From contig OW388302.1 of the NCBI GenBank assembly GCA_936450465.1, positions 14,657,530-14,721,529 of the forward strand: 64,000 nucleotides of DNA, in the 5' to 3' direction. The position numbers and the translations under genes are program-made. Positions 44,401 through 56,192 of the stretch are shown here, piece after piece. How positions within the stretch are numbered: the first letter of the stretch is position 1; each line of letters opens with the position of its first letter. Under the pieces are notes generated by a model that did no database searches, was not told the origin of the DNA, and worked only from the letters and a program-made list of their open reading frames with translations. This DNA is from Gibbula magus (lineage: Eukaryota > Mollusca > Gastropoda > Trochida > Trochidae).

Positions 44401-47400
44401 GGTGGTGGGATAGTTAGGTTATTGAAGGAATTTGGTGATGGGGTAGTTCGGTTAGTGAAGGATTGTGGTGGTGGGTAGTTAGGTTATTGAAGGAATGTGG
44501 TGGTGGGTAGTTAGGTTATTGAAGGAATGTGGTGGTGAGATAGTTAGGTTATTGAAGGAATGTGGTGGGATACGTAGGTTATTGAAGGAATGTGGTGGTG
44601 AGATAGTTAGGTTATTGAAGGAATGTGGTGGTGAGATAGTTAGGTTATTGAAGGAATGTGGTGGTAGGATAGTTAGGTTATTGAAGGAATGTGGTGGTGA
44701 GATAGTTAGGTTATTGAAGGAATGTGGTGGTGGGATAGTTAGGTTATTGAAGGAATGTCGTGGTGAGACAGTTAGGTTATTGAAGGAATGTGGTGGTGAG
44801 ATAGTTAGGTTATTGAAGGAATGTGGTGGTGAGATAGTTAGGTTATTGAAGGAATGTGGTGGTGAGATAGTTAGGTTATTGAAGGGTTGTGGTGGTGAGA
44901 TAGTTAGGTTATTGAAGGAATGTGGTGGTGAGATAGTTAGGTTATTGAAGGAATGTGGTGGTTGGGTAGTACGGTTATTGAAGGAATGTGGTGGTGGGAT
45001 AGTTAGGTTTTTGAAGGAATGTGGTGGTGAGATAGTTAGGTTATTGAAGGAATGTGGTGGTAGGATAGTTAGGATATTGAAGGAATGTGGTGGTGAGATA
45101 GTTAGGTTATTGAAGGAATGTGGTGGTGGGATAGTTAGGTTTTTGAAGGAATGTGGTGGTGAGATAGTTAGGTTATTGAAGGAATTTGGTGATGGGGTAG
45201 TTCGGTTAGTGAAGGATTGTGGTGGTGGGTAGTTAGGTTATTGAAGGAATGTGGTGGTGGGTAGTTAGGTTATTGAAGGAATGTGGTGGTGAGATAGTTA
45301 GGTTATTGAAGGAATGCGGTGGGATACGTAGGTTATTGAAGGAATGTGGTGGTGAGATAGTTAGGTTATTGAAGGAATGTGGTGGTGAGATAGTTAGGTT
45401 ATTGAAGGATTGTGGTGGTGGGTAGTTAGGTTATTGAAGGAATGTGGTGGTGAGATAGTTAGGTTAGTGAAGGGTTGTGGTGGGATAGTTAGATTATTGA
45501 AGGAATGTGGTGGTGGGATAGTTAGGTTATTGAAGGAATTTGGTGATGGGGTAGTTCGGTTAGTGAAGGATTGTGGTGGTGGGTAGTTAGGTTATTGAAG
45601 GAATGTGGTGGTGGGTAGTTAGGTTATTGAAGGAATGTGGTGGTGAGATAGTTAGGTTATTGAAGGAATGTGGTGGGATACGTAGGTTATTGAAGGAATG
45701 TGGTGGTGAGATAGTTAGGTTATTGAAGGAATGTGGTGGTGAGATAGTTAGGTTATTGAAGGAATGTGGTGGTAGGATAGTTAGGTTATTGAAGGAATGT
45801 GGTGGTGAGATAGTTAGGTTATTGAAGGAATGTGGTGGTGGGATAGTTAGGTTATTGAAGGAATGTCGTGGTGAGACAGTTAGGTTATTGAAGGAATGTG
45901 GTGGTGAGATAGTTAGGTTATTGAAGGAATGTGGTGGTAGGATAGTTAGGTTATTGAAGGATTGTGGTGGTGAGATAGTTAGGTTATTGAAGGAATGTGG
46001 TGGTGAGATAGTTAGGTTATTGAAGGAATGTGGTGGTGAGATAGTTAGGTTATTGAAGGAATGTGGTGGTGGGATAGTTAGGTTATTGAAGGAATGTGGT
46101 GGTGGGATAGTTAGGTTATTGAAGGGTTGTGGTGGGATAGTTAGGTTATTGAAAGAATGTGGTGGTGAGATAGTTAGGTTATTGAAGGAATGTGGTGGTG
46201 AGATAGTTAGGTTATTGAAGAAATGTGGTGGTGGGGTAGTTAGGTTATTGAAGGAATGTGGTGGTGAGATAGTTAGGTTATTGAAGGAATGTGGTGGTGA
46301 GATAGTTAGGTTATTTAAGGAATGTGGTGGTAGGATAGTTAGGTTATTGAAGGATTGTGGTGGTGAGATAGTTAGGTTATTGAAGGAATGTGGTGGTGAG
46401 ATAGTTAGGTTATTGAAGGAATGTGGTGGTGAGATAGTTAGGTTATTGAAGGATTGAGGTGGTGGGTAGTTAGGTTATTGAAGGAATGTGGTGGTGAGAT
46501 AGTTAGGTTAGTGAAGGGTTGTGGTGGGATAGTTAGGTTATTGAAGGAATGTGGTGGTGGGATAGTTAGGTTATTGAAGGGTTGTGGTGGGATAGTTAGG
46601 TTATTGAAGGAATGTGGTGGTGAGATAGTTAGGTTATTGAAGGAATGTGGTGGTGAGATAGTTAGGTTATTGAAGGAATGTGGTGGTGAGATAGTTAGGT
46701 TATTGAAGGAATGTGGTGGTGGGATAGTTAGGTTAATGAAGGAATGTGGTGGTGAGATAGTTAGGTTATTGAAGGGTTGTGGTGGTGAGATAGTTAGGTT
46801 ATTGAAGGAATGTGGTGGTGAGATAGTTAGGTTATTGAAGGAATGTGGTGGTTGGGTAGTACGGTTATTGAAGGAATGTGGTGGTGGGATAGTTAGGTTT
46901 TTGAAGGAATGTGGTGGTGAGATAGTTAGGTTATTGACGGAATTTGGTGATGGGGTAGTTAGGTTTTTGAAGGAATGTGGTGGTGAGATAGTTAGGTTAT
47001 TGAAGGAATGTGGTGGTAGGATAGTTAGGATAATGAAGGAATGTGGTGGTGAGATAGTTAGGTTATTGAAGGAATGTGGTGGTGGGATAGTTAGGTTTTT
47101 GAAGGAATGTGGTGGTGAGATAGTTAGGTTATTGAAGGAATTTGGTGATGGGGTAGTTCGGTTAGTGAAGGATTGTGGTGGTGGGTAGTTAGGTTATTGT
47201 AGGAATGTGGTGGTGGGTAGTTAGGTTATTGAAGGAATGTGGTGGTGAGATAGTTAGGTTATTGAAGGAATGTGGTGGGATACGTAGGTTATTGAAGGAA
47301 TGTGGTGGTGGGATAGTTAGGTTATTGAAGGAATTTGGTGATGGGGTAGTTCGGTTAGTGAAGGATTGTGGTGGTGGGTAGTTAGGTTATTGAAGGAATG

Positions 47401-50400
47401 TGGTGGTGGGTAGTTAGGTTATTGAAGGAATGTGGTGGTGAGATAGATAGGTTATTGAAGGAATGTGGTGGGATACGTAGGTTATTGAAGGAATGTGGTG
47501 GTGAGATAGTTAGGTTATTGAAGGAATGTGGTGGTGAGATAGTTAGGTTATTGAAGGATTGTGGTGGTGGGTAGTTAGGTTATTGAAGGAATGTGGTGGT
47601 GAGATAGTTAGGTTAGTGAAGGGTTGTGGTGGGATAGTTAGGTTATTGAAGGAATGTGGTGGTGGGATAGTTAGGTTATTGAAGGGTTGTGGTGGGATAG
47701 TTAGGTTATTGAAAGAATGTGGTGGTGAGATAGTTAGGTTATTGAAGGAATGTGGTGGTGAGATAGTTAGGTTATTGAAGAAATGTGGTGGTGGGGTAGT
47801 TAGGTTATTGAAGGAATGTGGTGGTGAGATAGTTAGGTTATTGAAGGAATGTGGTGGTGAGATAGTTAGGTTAGTGAAGGGTTGTGGTGGGATAGTTAGG
47901 TTATTGAAGGAATGTGGTGGTGGGATAGTTAGGTTATTGAAGGAATGTGGTGGTGAGATAGTTAGGTTATTGAAGGAATGTGGTGGTGAGATAGTTAGGT
48001 TATTTAAGGAATGTGGTGGTAGGATAGTTAGGTTATTGAAGGATTGTGGTGGTGAGATAGTTAGGTTATTGAAGGAATGTGGTGGTGAGATAGTTAGGTT
48101 ATTGAAGGAATGTGGTGGTGAGATAGTTAGGTTATTGAAGGAATGTGGTGGTTGGGTAGTTAGGTTATTGAAGGATTCTGGTGGTGAGATAGTTAGGTTA
48201 TTGAAGGATTGTGGTGGTGAGATAGTTAGGTTATTGAAGGAATGTGGTGGTGGGGTAGTTAGGTTTTTGAAGGATTGTGGTGGTGAGATAGTTAGGTTAT
48301 TGAAGGAATGTGGTGGTGGGGTAGTTAGGTTATTGAAGGAATGTGGTGGTAGGATAGTTAGGTTATTGAAGGAATGTGGTGGTCAGATAGTTAGGTTATT
48401 GAAGGAATGTGGTTGTAGGATAGTTAGGTTATTGAAGGAATGTGGTGGTGAGATAGTTAGGTTATTGAAGGAATGTGGTGGTGAGATAGTTAGGTTATTG
48501 AAGAAATGTGGTGGTGGGGTAGTTAGGTTATTGAAGGAATGTGGTGGTGAGATAGTTAGGTTATTGAAGGAATGTGGTGGTGAGATAGTTAGGTTATTTA
48601 AGGAATGTGGTGGTAGGATAGTTAGGTTATTGAAGGATTGTGGTGGTGAGATAGTTAGGTTATTGAAGGAATGTGGTGGTGAGATAGTTAGGTTATTGAA
48701 GGAATGTGGTGGTGAGATAGTTAGGTTATTGAAGGAATGTGGTGGTTGGGTAGTTAGGTTAATGAAGGATTCTGGTGGTGAGATAGTTAGGTTATTGAAG
48801 GATTGTGGTGGTGAGATAGTTAGGTTATTGAAGGAATGTGGTGGTGGGGTAGTAAGGTTATTGAAGGATTGTGGTGGTGAGATAGTTAGGTTATTGAAGG
48901 AATGTGGTGGTGGGGTAGTTAGGTTATTGAAGGAATGTGGTGGTAGGATAGTTAGGTTATTGAAGGAATGTGGTGGTCAGATAGTTAGGTTATTGAAGGA
49001 ATGTGATTGTAGGATAGTTAGGTTATTGAAGGAATGTGGTGGTCAGACAGTTAGGTTATTGAAGGAATGTGGTTGTAGGATAGTTAGGTTATTGAAGGAA
49101 TGTGGTGGTGAGATAGTTAGGTTATTGAAGGAATGTGGTGGTGAGATAGTTAGGTTATTGAAGAAATGTGGTGGTGGGGTAGTTAGGTTATTGAAGGAAT
49201 GTGGTGGTGATATAGTTAGGTTATTGAAGGAATGTGGTGGTGAGACAGTTGGGTTATTGAAGGAATGTGGTGGTGAGATAGTTAGGTTATTGAAGGAATG
49301 TCGTTGTGAGACAGTTAGGTTATTGAAGGAATGTGGTGGTGAGATAGTTTGGTTATTGAAGGAATGTGGTGGTAGGATAGTTAGGTTATTGAAGGATTGT
49401 GGTGGTGAGATAGTTAGGTTATTGAAGGAATGTGGTGGTGAGATAGTTAGGTTATTGAAGGAATGTGGTGGTGAGATAGTTAGGTTATTGAAGGAATGTG
49501 GTGGTTGGGTAGTTAGGTTATTGAAGGATTCTGGTGGTGAGATAGTTAGGTTATTGAAGGATTGTGGTGGTGAGATAGTTAGGTTATTGAAGGAATGTGG
49601 TGGTGGGGTAGTTAGGTTATTGAAGGATTGTGGTGGTGAGATAGTTAGGTTTTTGAAGGAATGTGGTGGTGGGGTAGTTAGGTTATTGAAGGAATGTGGT
49701 GGTAGGATAGTTAGGTTATTGAAGGAATGTGGTGGTCAGATAGTTAGGTTATTGAAGGCATGTTGTTGTAGGATAGTTAGGTTATTGAAGGAATGTGGTG
49801 GTGAGATAGTTAGGTTATTGAAGGAATGTGGTGGTGGGATAGTTAGGTTGTTGAAGGAATGTGGTGGTGGGGTAGTTAGGTTATTGAAGGAATGTCGTGG
49901 TGAGACAGTTAGGTTATTGAAGGAATGTGGTGGTGAGATAGTTAGGGTATTGAAGGAATGTGGTGGTGGGGTAGTTAGGTTATTGAAGGAATGTGGTGGT
50001 AGGATAGTTAGGTTATTGAAGGAATGTGGTGGTGAGATAGTTAGGTTATTGAAGGAATGTGGTGGTAGGATAGTTAGGTTATTGAAGGATTGTGGTGGTG
50101 AGATAGTTAGGTTATTGAAGGAATGTGGTGGTGAGATAGTTAGGTTATTGAAGGAATGTGGTGGTGAGATAGTTAGGTTATTGAAGGAATGTGGTGGTGG
50201 GATAGTTAGGTTATTGAAGGAATGTGGTGGTGAGATAGTTAGGTTATTGAAGGGTTGTGGTGGTGAGATAGTTAGGTTATTGAAGGAATGTGGTGGTGAG
50301 ATAGTTAGGTTATTGAAGGAATGTGGTGGTTGGGTAGTTAGGTTATTGAAGGATTGTGGTGGTGAGATAGTTAGGTTATTGAAGGAATGTGGTGGTGGGG

Positions 50401-51080
50401 TAGTTAGGTTATTGAAGGATTGTGGTGGTGAGATAGTTAGGTTATTGAAGGAATGTGGTGGTGGGGTAGTTAGGTTATTGAAGGAATGTGGTGGTAGGAT
50501 AGTTAGGTTATTGAAGGAATGTGGTGGTGAGATAGTTAGGTTATTGAAGGAATGTGGTGGTAGGATAGTAAGGTTATTGAAGAAATGTGGTGGTGAGATA
50601 GTTAGGTTATTGAAGGAATGTGGTGGTGGGATAGTTAGGTTATTGAAGGAATGTCGTGGTGAGACAGTTAGGTTATTGAAGGAATGTGGTGGTGAGATAG
50701 TTAGGTTATTGAAGGAATGTGGTGGTAGGATAGTTAGGTTATTGAAGGATTGTGGTGGTGAGATAGTTAGGTTATTGAAGGAATGTGGTGGTGAGATAGT
50801 TAGGTTATTGAAGGAATGTGGTGGTGAGATAGTTAGGTTATTGAAGGAATGTGGTGGTGGGATAGTTAGGTTATTGAAGGAATGTGGTGGTGAGATAGTT
50901 AGGATATTGAAGGAATGTAGTGGTGGGATTGTTAGGTTATTGAAGGAATGTGGTGGTGAGATAGTTAGGTTATTGAAGGAATATGGTGGTGAGGTAGTTA
51001 GGTTGTTGAAGGAGTGTGGTGGTGAGATAGTTAGGCTATTGAAGAATTGTGGTGGTGGGGTAGACAGGTTGTTGAAGAAC
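38466..51080 (+). repeat. 33-bp minisatellite array, about 12.6 kb, nearly C-free
   Basis: The unit is GGTTATTGAAGGAATGTGGT followed by GGTGAGATAGTTA. By length there are about 380 units. The consensus has no cytosine; C appears only in occasional variants (GTCGTTGTGAGACAG, GATACGTAGG, GTTCGGTTAGTG). Variant units of 30 bp (GGTGGGATAGTTAGG) and 31 bp (GGTGGGTAGTTAGG) break the period. Higher-order repeats are visible: 429 bp (39171 and 39600), 1108 bp (44495 and 45603), and 594 and 759 bp (48151, 48745 and 49504); all but the 1108-bp one are exact multiples of 33. Frames such as LLKECGGEIVR (+) and NNLTISPPHSF (-) stay open only because of the period. It lies wholly within the presumed first intron of gene C. 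Confidence 0.97.
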
Positions 51081-52135
51081 AATTTCATGATTTTAGGTTA
51101 TTTAAGAATATTTAATATGACATTCAATCAGATTGTTGATGAAATTTGACAACAATTCAAATTCATCTAGCAGTGATTTTGTAAACAAAACTAGAAACTA
51201 AATTATTACTTCAGCTATCAGGCATTTGGTAATTTATGAACAGTTTGGTTGCATTTCATTAATTTGATAGATACCTTGTCAATGGGATGCTTCAATAATT
51301 ACTTTTAGGCCGATTGGGCAGTGGATGGATGTGTGGTTGTTTCTGAATTTGGTATAGGACGATGTGTTGGGATTTGCTTGTAGAGTGGTAATTTGCTTGT
51401 GAAGTAGGGGGTTGTTAGTGTGTTTGTCGGTGTGTTTGTTAGTTTTAAGAAGGGTAACATTGGGTTCTTGGGTTGTTGAAAAAGAGGATGTTTGGGTTAA
51501 TGTTTTTCTGGAGGTGATGGACATTTATCATCCAAAACTGGCTCCCACAGTAGATATCGCTTGTGTGAGATCAAACGATATCCACAATCAAATCGTCACA
51601 AAGTCCAGTTATGTTTTATGTCGAGGGAAAAGGATATAATCGTTGCAGGAGGGAAGGTTAGGGTAATTCGTACTTTGGATAAGAGATATTGTGCATTATT
51701 AATTTAATTATTTAATTATAAACGAAAGAAGACCGTTTGAAGATTTAGCTTTGGTTTGTTTTTGGTTTGTGCTTACGTTTTTTTTTTTTGGTTTTTATTG
51801 TTGTTGTTTTTCTTTTTTGTTTTCTTGTTTGTTTGTTTCCCTTTGTTTTTTTTTAATTTTGGGAGGAGGCTTTTTTTGGGGACACATTCATAGTGTTTCC
51901 ATCAGTCACTGGTTACTGTTGATGCTTTCAGTTGTTGTCATCAGTCACTAGTTACTTTTGAAATGTTCAATTGTTTTTCATCACTGGTTAATGTTTTTTA
52001 TTGCAGAAAATGTAGTGCTACCTGCTGACTCATTGTTTTTATCAGTTACTAGTTCCATTTAGTCACTAATCACTAGTTATTAGTAGAAATAGTCAGGATA
52101 CATTTCTATTCTATGTATATATTTTTTTAATCCAG
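51081..52135 (+). other. Intron 1 of gene C, 3' part
   Basis: Gradual decay from the array: to about 51520 the + strand remains G/T-rich (GGATGGATGTGTGGTTGTTTC, TTGGGTTGTTGAAAAAGAGGATG). Then come T-rich stretches (51778-51860) and repeated ATCAGTCACTGGTTACTGTTG motifs (about 51900-52080), which also occur before exon 2b at 57795. No further exon is seen. Confidence 0.5.
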
Positions 52136-52255
52136 TGGCTTTCGGAGAGGAATGTACAACGAATGAAGAATGTCACTTCCCCAACTCAGAGTGCAGACAG
52201 TCTACATGCGGCTGCATCACAGGCTACATCTTCAACTCGGCGATACACGCCTGTG
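52136..52255 (+). CDS. Gene C exon 2a: EB-type six-cysteine module
   Basis: 120 nt, phase 1-1, acceptor TTTTTTTAATCCAG. It encodes AFGEECTTNEECHFPNSECR, QSTCGCITGY and on to HAC, keeping all six cysteines. It ends two codons earlier than the other copies, at CTGTG|GTAGGA. The donor lies inside sequence that reads like a variant of the 33-bp unit (TGTGGTAGGATATGTAG versus TGTGGTGGTAGGATAGTTAG). In-frame and without stops, so it may be a genuine second EB exon, but it could also be a passive relic of a fused unit. Confidence 0.7.
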
Positions 52256-52985
52256 GTAGGATATGTAGTTTTGTTGGATGATTGGAGTTTTAGGTTAAAT
52301 AGGCTGTTGAAAGATGGTAGTTTATTGTGGTTGCTGAGGGATATTTATATGTAGGATATTTATAATCTTCAAAATGATAGTGGAAGAAAAAAATTGTTGT
52401 ATATGGAGTAGGATGATGGTGGTAGGATTTTAAGGTGGTTGAATGTTGGGGTGGTAGGGTATTTTGGATGGAGTAGGATGGTGGTGAAGGGTAAGTTATT
52501 TGTTGAAGGTTTGAGGTGAAGGGATATTTAACTTGCTAAAGAATGGGTTTGCAAGAACTTGCAAAAGGGTTTTTAGGTTGTTTGATGATGGTAGTGGAAA
52601 TGAAATGGCAGATAACAATGGTGGTAGGATATTTAGGATATTGAGGGATGGTGGTTTTATCATATTTTGTTGTTGAAGAATGATGGGGATGGTAGGATAA
52701 TAAGTTTGTTAAGGACGGGGGTGGTAGGATATCCCAATCATTCAACAAGTGGAGTGGGTAATTTCTGTTGCTTGAAGACGGTTTGATGGTGGTAGTTGAA
52801 TATTTTGGCTGTTGAAGGAAGAGGATTGAAGGAGTAATTTGGGTTATTGAAGGATATATTTTTGTTTTTGAAGGATTGTAGTTGGGTGGGTAAATTTGAT
52901 TGATGGAGGATAGTGGTGGTGGCTTATTTTTGTTGTTTAAGGACCTGGATGAAACGTAAATTTGGTGGGATAGTGGTATTAATGG
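52256..52985 (+). repeat. Decayed relative of the 33-bp minisatellite
   Basis: G/T/A-rich and C-poor. Loose units such as GGTTGAATGTTGGGGTGGTAGG, GGATATTTAGGATATTGAGGGATGG and TTGTTGAAGAATGATGGGGATGGTAGG keep the order TTGAAGGATGGTGGTAGGATA of the array unit at uneven spacing. This looks like an older, mutated part of the same repeat family, split from the main array by exon 2a. Confidence 0.7.
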
Positions 52986-53395
52986 TAATAATAAGAATGA
53001 GAATACTCCACACCACTAAGGCGCATGCTCAAAGTACACACACATTAATATCCTAGTGTAAAGACCAACACGGTTCCTTTTTCCTTCTCAACTCAGTAGG
53101 ACTATGCAACCTAGCTGCCAATTAAGATGCTTTTTAAAAGTTTTCTGTCACATTGCCTTCACTTCCACACTAGGTATCTAATTGCACTGCTGGGTGATAA
53201 GAGGGACAATTTTACTAAATCTCTTACCCAAGGTAAAACCATACGTTTCACAACTAATGTCTCTGTATGGGACATGAAACCAACCTTTCAAATTCTCAGC
53301 TTATCCAGTAATTAAGTGGATCACCCACCCTTGTGGCAACCCTCGCCGATTCGTGCTGAATTTCACCAATAGTGGTCAACAGAGCTGTGCACATT
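52986..53395. other. Block of normal base composition inside the G/T-rich intron
   Basis: Cytosine content returns abruptly (ACACCACTAAGGCGCATGC...) and stays normal until about 53395, after which the G/T-rich repeat resumes. A 62-codon frame at 53127-53315 has no known motif. Probably an inserted, unclassified element. No clear inverted ends seen. Confidence 0.5.
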
Positions 53396-53705
53396 TAGTT
53401 GTTAAGGAAAGGGTTCAGAAGGGATTATTTGGGTTCTTGAATGATGGTTATACATTATTGTGGTTATTGGAGAAGGTTGCCTAGGTTTAATTGAGTTTTT
53501 GGAAGCGGGAGTGCAAATATTATTTTAGGAGAGATGTTATGTGTTTGGCTTTTGCAGTTATATAGTGGGTGTTTGAAGTTGGAGGAGGGCTGGAATAAGT
53601 GGTAGTAGGGGATATTGGTTTGTTAAAGTTGGGCAAGTTATTGAATAATTGAAGGAAGGAGTGGGCATGGTGGTGAAGTAAGTTAGGACCAGTGGTGGGC
53701 AAGTA
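53396..53705 (+). repeat. Decayed relative of the 33-bp minisatellite, continued
   Basis: The same style of sequence as 52256-52985, for example GGGATTATTTGGGTTCTTGAATGATGG and TTATTGAATAATTGAAGGAAGG. Confidence 0.55.
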
Positions 53706-54123
53706 ATAGCTACCACAATAATTTCCGTATTTTTCCTTGAGGCCAACACCATTATTCTTATAGCTTCCGAGATAATGACAAAACTATGGTATTAACTGAC
53801 TTACAATGTACATCTCATTACCTCTGTTTGAAGTAAGGAGAAAATTAAAATCATGTTAATATACATAACCTTTCTCTGATTTGTGAATGAATTTCATGAC
53901 TATGGATATTTAGCATGAGTGTGTAAAAGTGCACAAAGTAAATTTTTGAAGATTGTGTGCTTCACGCAGTCCATTGCTATATGGGTACTTTGCAAAATAT
54001 TTTAACAATTTGCCCTTTTCTCTGTGGGTTTTGAAGTAATCCGATGCCTTATCTGTGGTGGAACTTTGGAAAGTGAATTCTTAATAGAAAAAAAATCGCT
54101 TTAACTTTCAATATTTAGCGAAA
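53706..54123. other. Intron sequence, nothing recognised
   Basis: Unassigned AT-rich DNA between the decayed minisatellite and the L1 fossil. Confidence 0.4.
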
Positions 54124-55440
54124 TTAAATAGGGTAGCCATCAATTCCAGGGCTTTTATCATTCTTCATAGAGAGAACTACCTTACCAATTTCTTCAAGGC
54201 TTATTTCTTTTTCCAGATTGTCAAACTCTTCCTTGTTAATTTTTGGAATGTCAATATTTAAATTTAAATTTAAATCAATATATTTATCTTCTTCATGATA
54301 GTGTATATCTTTACTGTATAGTTTACTGTAAAATTGTTTCAGTTCATCTAAGATAGTACTGCCATCTGTAATCAAATCACCATTATCTTTTATGATACTA
54401 TTGATAAACTTACTAGTGTAATTCCTATTTTCTAGGTGGCAAATTTAATTTGTAGGTTTTTCACCTTCTTCGTACCATTTAATTATTTTTAGGAATTGAG
54501 ATCGTTTTATGTCTTCTTCATTAAGTTCTTCCAAAAGCTTTTTCTTTGTTGTAAGTTCTAATAAAGAATCTTCACTTTAATTATGAAAATCAATTCTTAT
54601 ATTTTCCTCGAGTGATTGTATTGTATCTTCAAGATTTTTTATTTTTTATTCCTATCTTTTTTAATGAATGTAGAACAAGAAATAGTCTTACCTCTTAAAT
54701 TCATTTAAAAAGTTTAAAGAAGTAAAGATTCAGACATTTTCAATTCAAAAGTTCCATCCTTGATATGGTTGTTTAATTCATCTTCAGTGTTTAATGGTTT
54801 TGCATATTCTGAAATTAATGTATTTTTAACAATTTGGATGTATTCTTCATTCCGTAATAGGGAAGTATTGAACTTCCAGTAGCCACGGCCTCATTCATTG
54901 CTTAGTTTATTTGACATTGATAGCGTAATTGGTGAATGATAAGATTTATACCCTGGGACAATGTCGGTTGCATATGATACATTACATAGATCCTGTGAGA
55001 GTAAAAACGAAAATCAAGCCTAGCTTGCTGTTTAGGATTTTCTTCCACCGAGTGAATTTTTTTGCATTTGCTATTTTGTTTTCCTCAAATATCGATTAAG
55101 TCTAGTTCTTCAATCTTTTCTAAAACAATATTTCTGGCGTTGAGATTATTTATATTTTTTTTATAGTTTTCAAGATCTAAGGCAGGGTTAAGTACCAGAT
55201 TCCAGTTACCACAGATAATGATTGATTCATTTCCAAATTTCACAATATCATTGAATAGTTTAGAATAGAATGCAGGTTCATCCTTATTTGGGCTATACAT
55301 ATTTGTCAAGGTAACATTCATTCCATCTATTGTAATATCCGTTGTAATATAATAAAGTTGCCATCAATAAGTGATTTATGAATTTTGATTTCCATGTTGT
55401 TGTTAAAAAGAATTGCTACTCCTCTTGAGTTAGATCGAAA
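54124..55440 (-). pseudogene. L1-type LINE ORF2 fossil (endonuclease and start of RT)
   Basis: Reverse-strand pieces in several frames. FRSNSRGVAILFNNNMEIKI (55320-55440) and NVTLTNMYSPNKDEPAFYSK with SIIICGNWNLVLNPALD (55085-55321) are the apurinic-type endonuclease region. ISLEEIGKVVLSMKNDKSPG and IDGYP (54124-54375) match the start of the reverse transcriptase. Stops and frameshifts lie between. The element breaks off after IDGYP. Its N-terminal continuation is at 56193-56306, separated by a nested LINE. Confidence 0.88.
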
Positions 55441-56192
55441 GATAACATAAGATAATACTTTATTACCCGAAGGGAATTTTGTGTACAGCAAGAGTTAAGT
55501 ACATAGAAAATACAACATAAATGACATGGGCAATAACAGTGGTATTAAAACATATAGCTGGCAATAAAGAGGATAAGATATAACATAAATATGCGAAGAA
55601 AGCAATATTCAACATTTGTTTAAAAGTGATATACTGGCTTGGATAAAAGAGTACTTACTTCTGTTAGTTTTAACACTTGGTAAAAGATATCTACGGCCAG
55701 ACGGTAAAAGATCATAACAAGAGTTTAAAACATGGGTAGGGTCTTGTAAAATCTTAACAGATAGATTTACAACAGATGACATGTACAGGGTGTCTGAGGA
55801 ATCAAAGTTAAAACAGGAAATTTTCTCTGCAACTTTAACAATCTTTCTTAGTTAATTCTTATTTTGAAGAGACAAAGGGCCGTACCAGCATTGCATACAA
55901 AAAGTTAGAATTGATTGTATACATGATTTGTAAAACAAAGACTTAAAAGTGGGATCAATGTTAAAAAAGCGCAACTTTCGTAAAAAGTGAAGCCGAGACT
56001 GGCATTTGTTGTACACTGTCTTGGTGTTCTGGTTAAAAGTCAGTTTGTTGTCTATGATTGTACTTCTTCGACAACCTCCACTGTCTGACCGTTGATGATG
56101 ACTGGCGTGATGACAGATTTCTTCCTTCGAAAGTCAATAATGAGTTCTTTAGTCTTTTTAACATTAAGTTCCAGATAATTGCTACTACACCA
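55441..56192 (-). mobile_element. Nested 5'-truncated LINE (Jockey/CR1-like C-terminus)
   Basis: The reverse strand reads LELNVKKTKELIIDFRRKKS, then after one frameshift TIIDNKLTF, RLHFLRKLRFFNIDPTFKSL, QCWYGPLSLQNKN, KILQDPTHVLNSCYDLLPSG and RRYLLPS, the order typical of the region after the RT catalytic domain. It sits between GATTTT and CGATCTAACTC of the L1 endonuclease and may be flanked by a short GAAA duplication (55437-55440 and 56193-56196). It is less decayed than its host and therefore younger. Confidence 0.88.

Noticed and set aside
38466..51080. Telomeric or centromeric array
   Set aside because: The unit contains TTAGG once but is not a telomere repeat, and the array is bounded by gene exons on both sides.
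47559..51149. A 1196-codon protein made of LLKECGGEIVR repeats
   Set aside because: It arises from the 33-bp period, its start lies in a 31-bp variant unit, the opposite strand is also open for 450 codons, and it lies in an intron of a supported gene. No secretion signal or non-repeat domain.
53127..53315. Small gene in the composition island
   Set aside because: 62 codons without a known motif, conserved partner or splice context.
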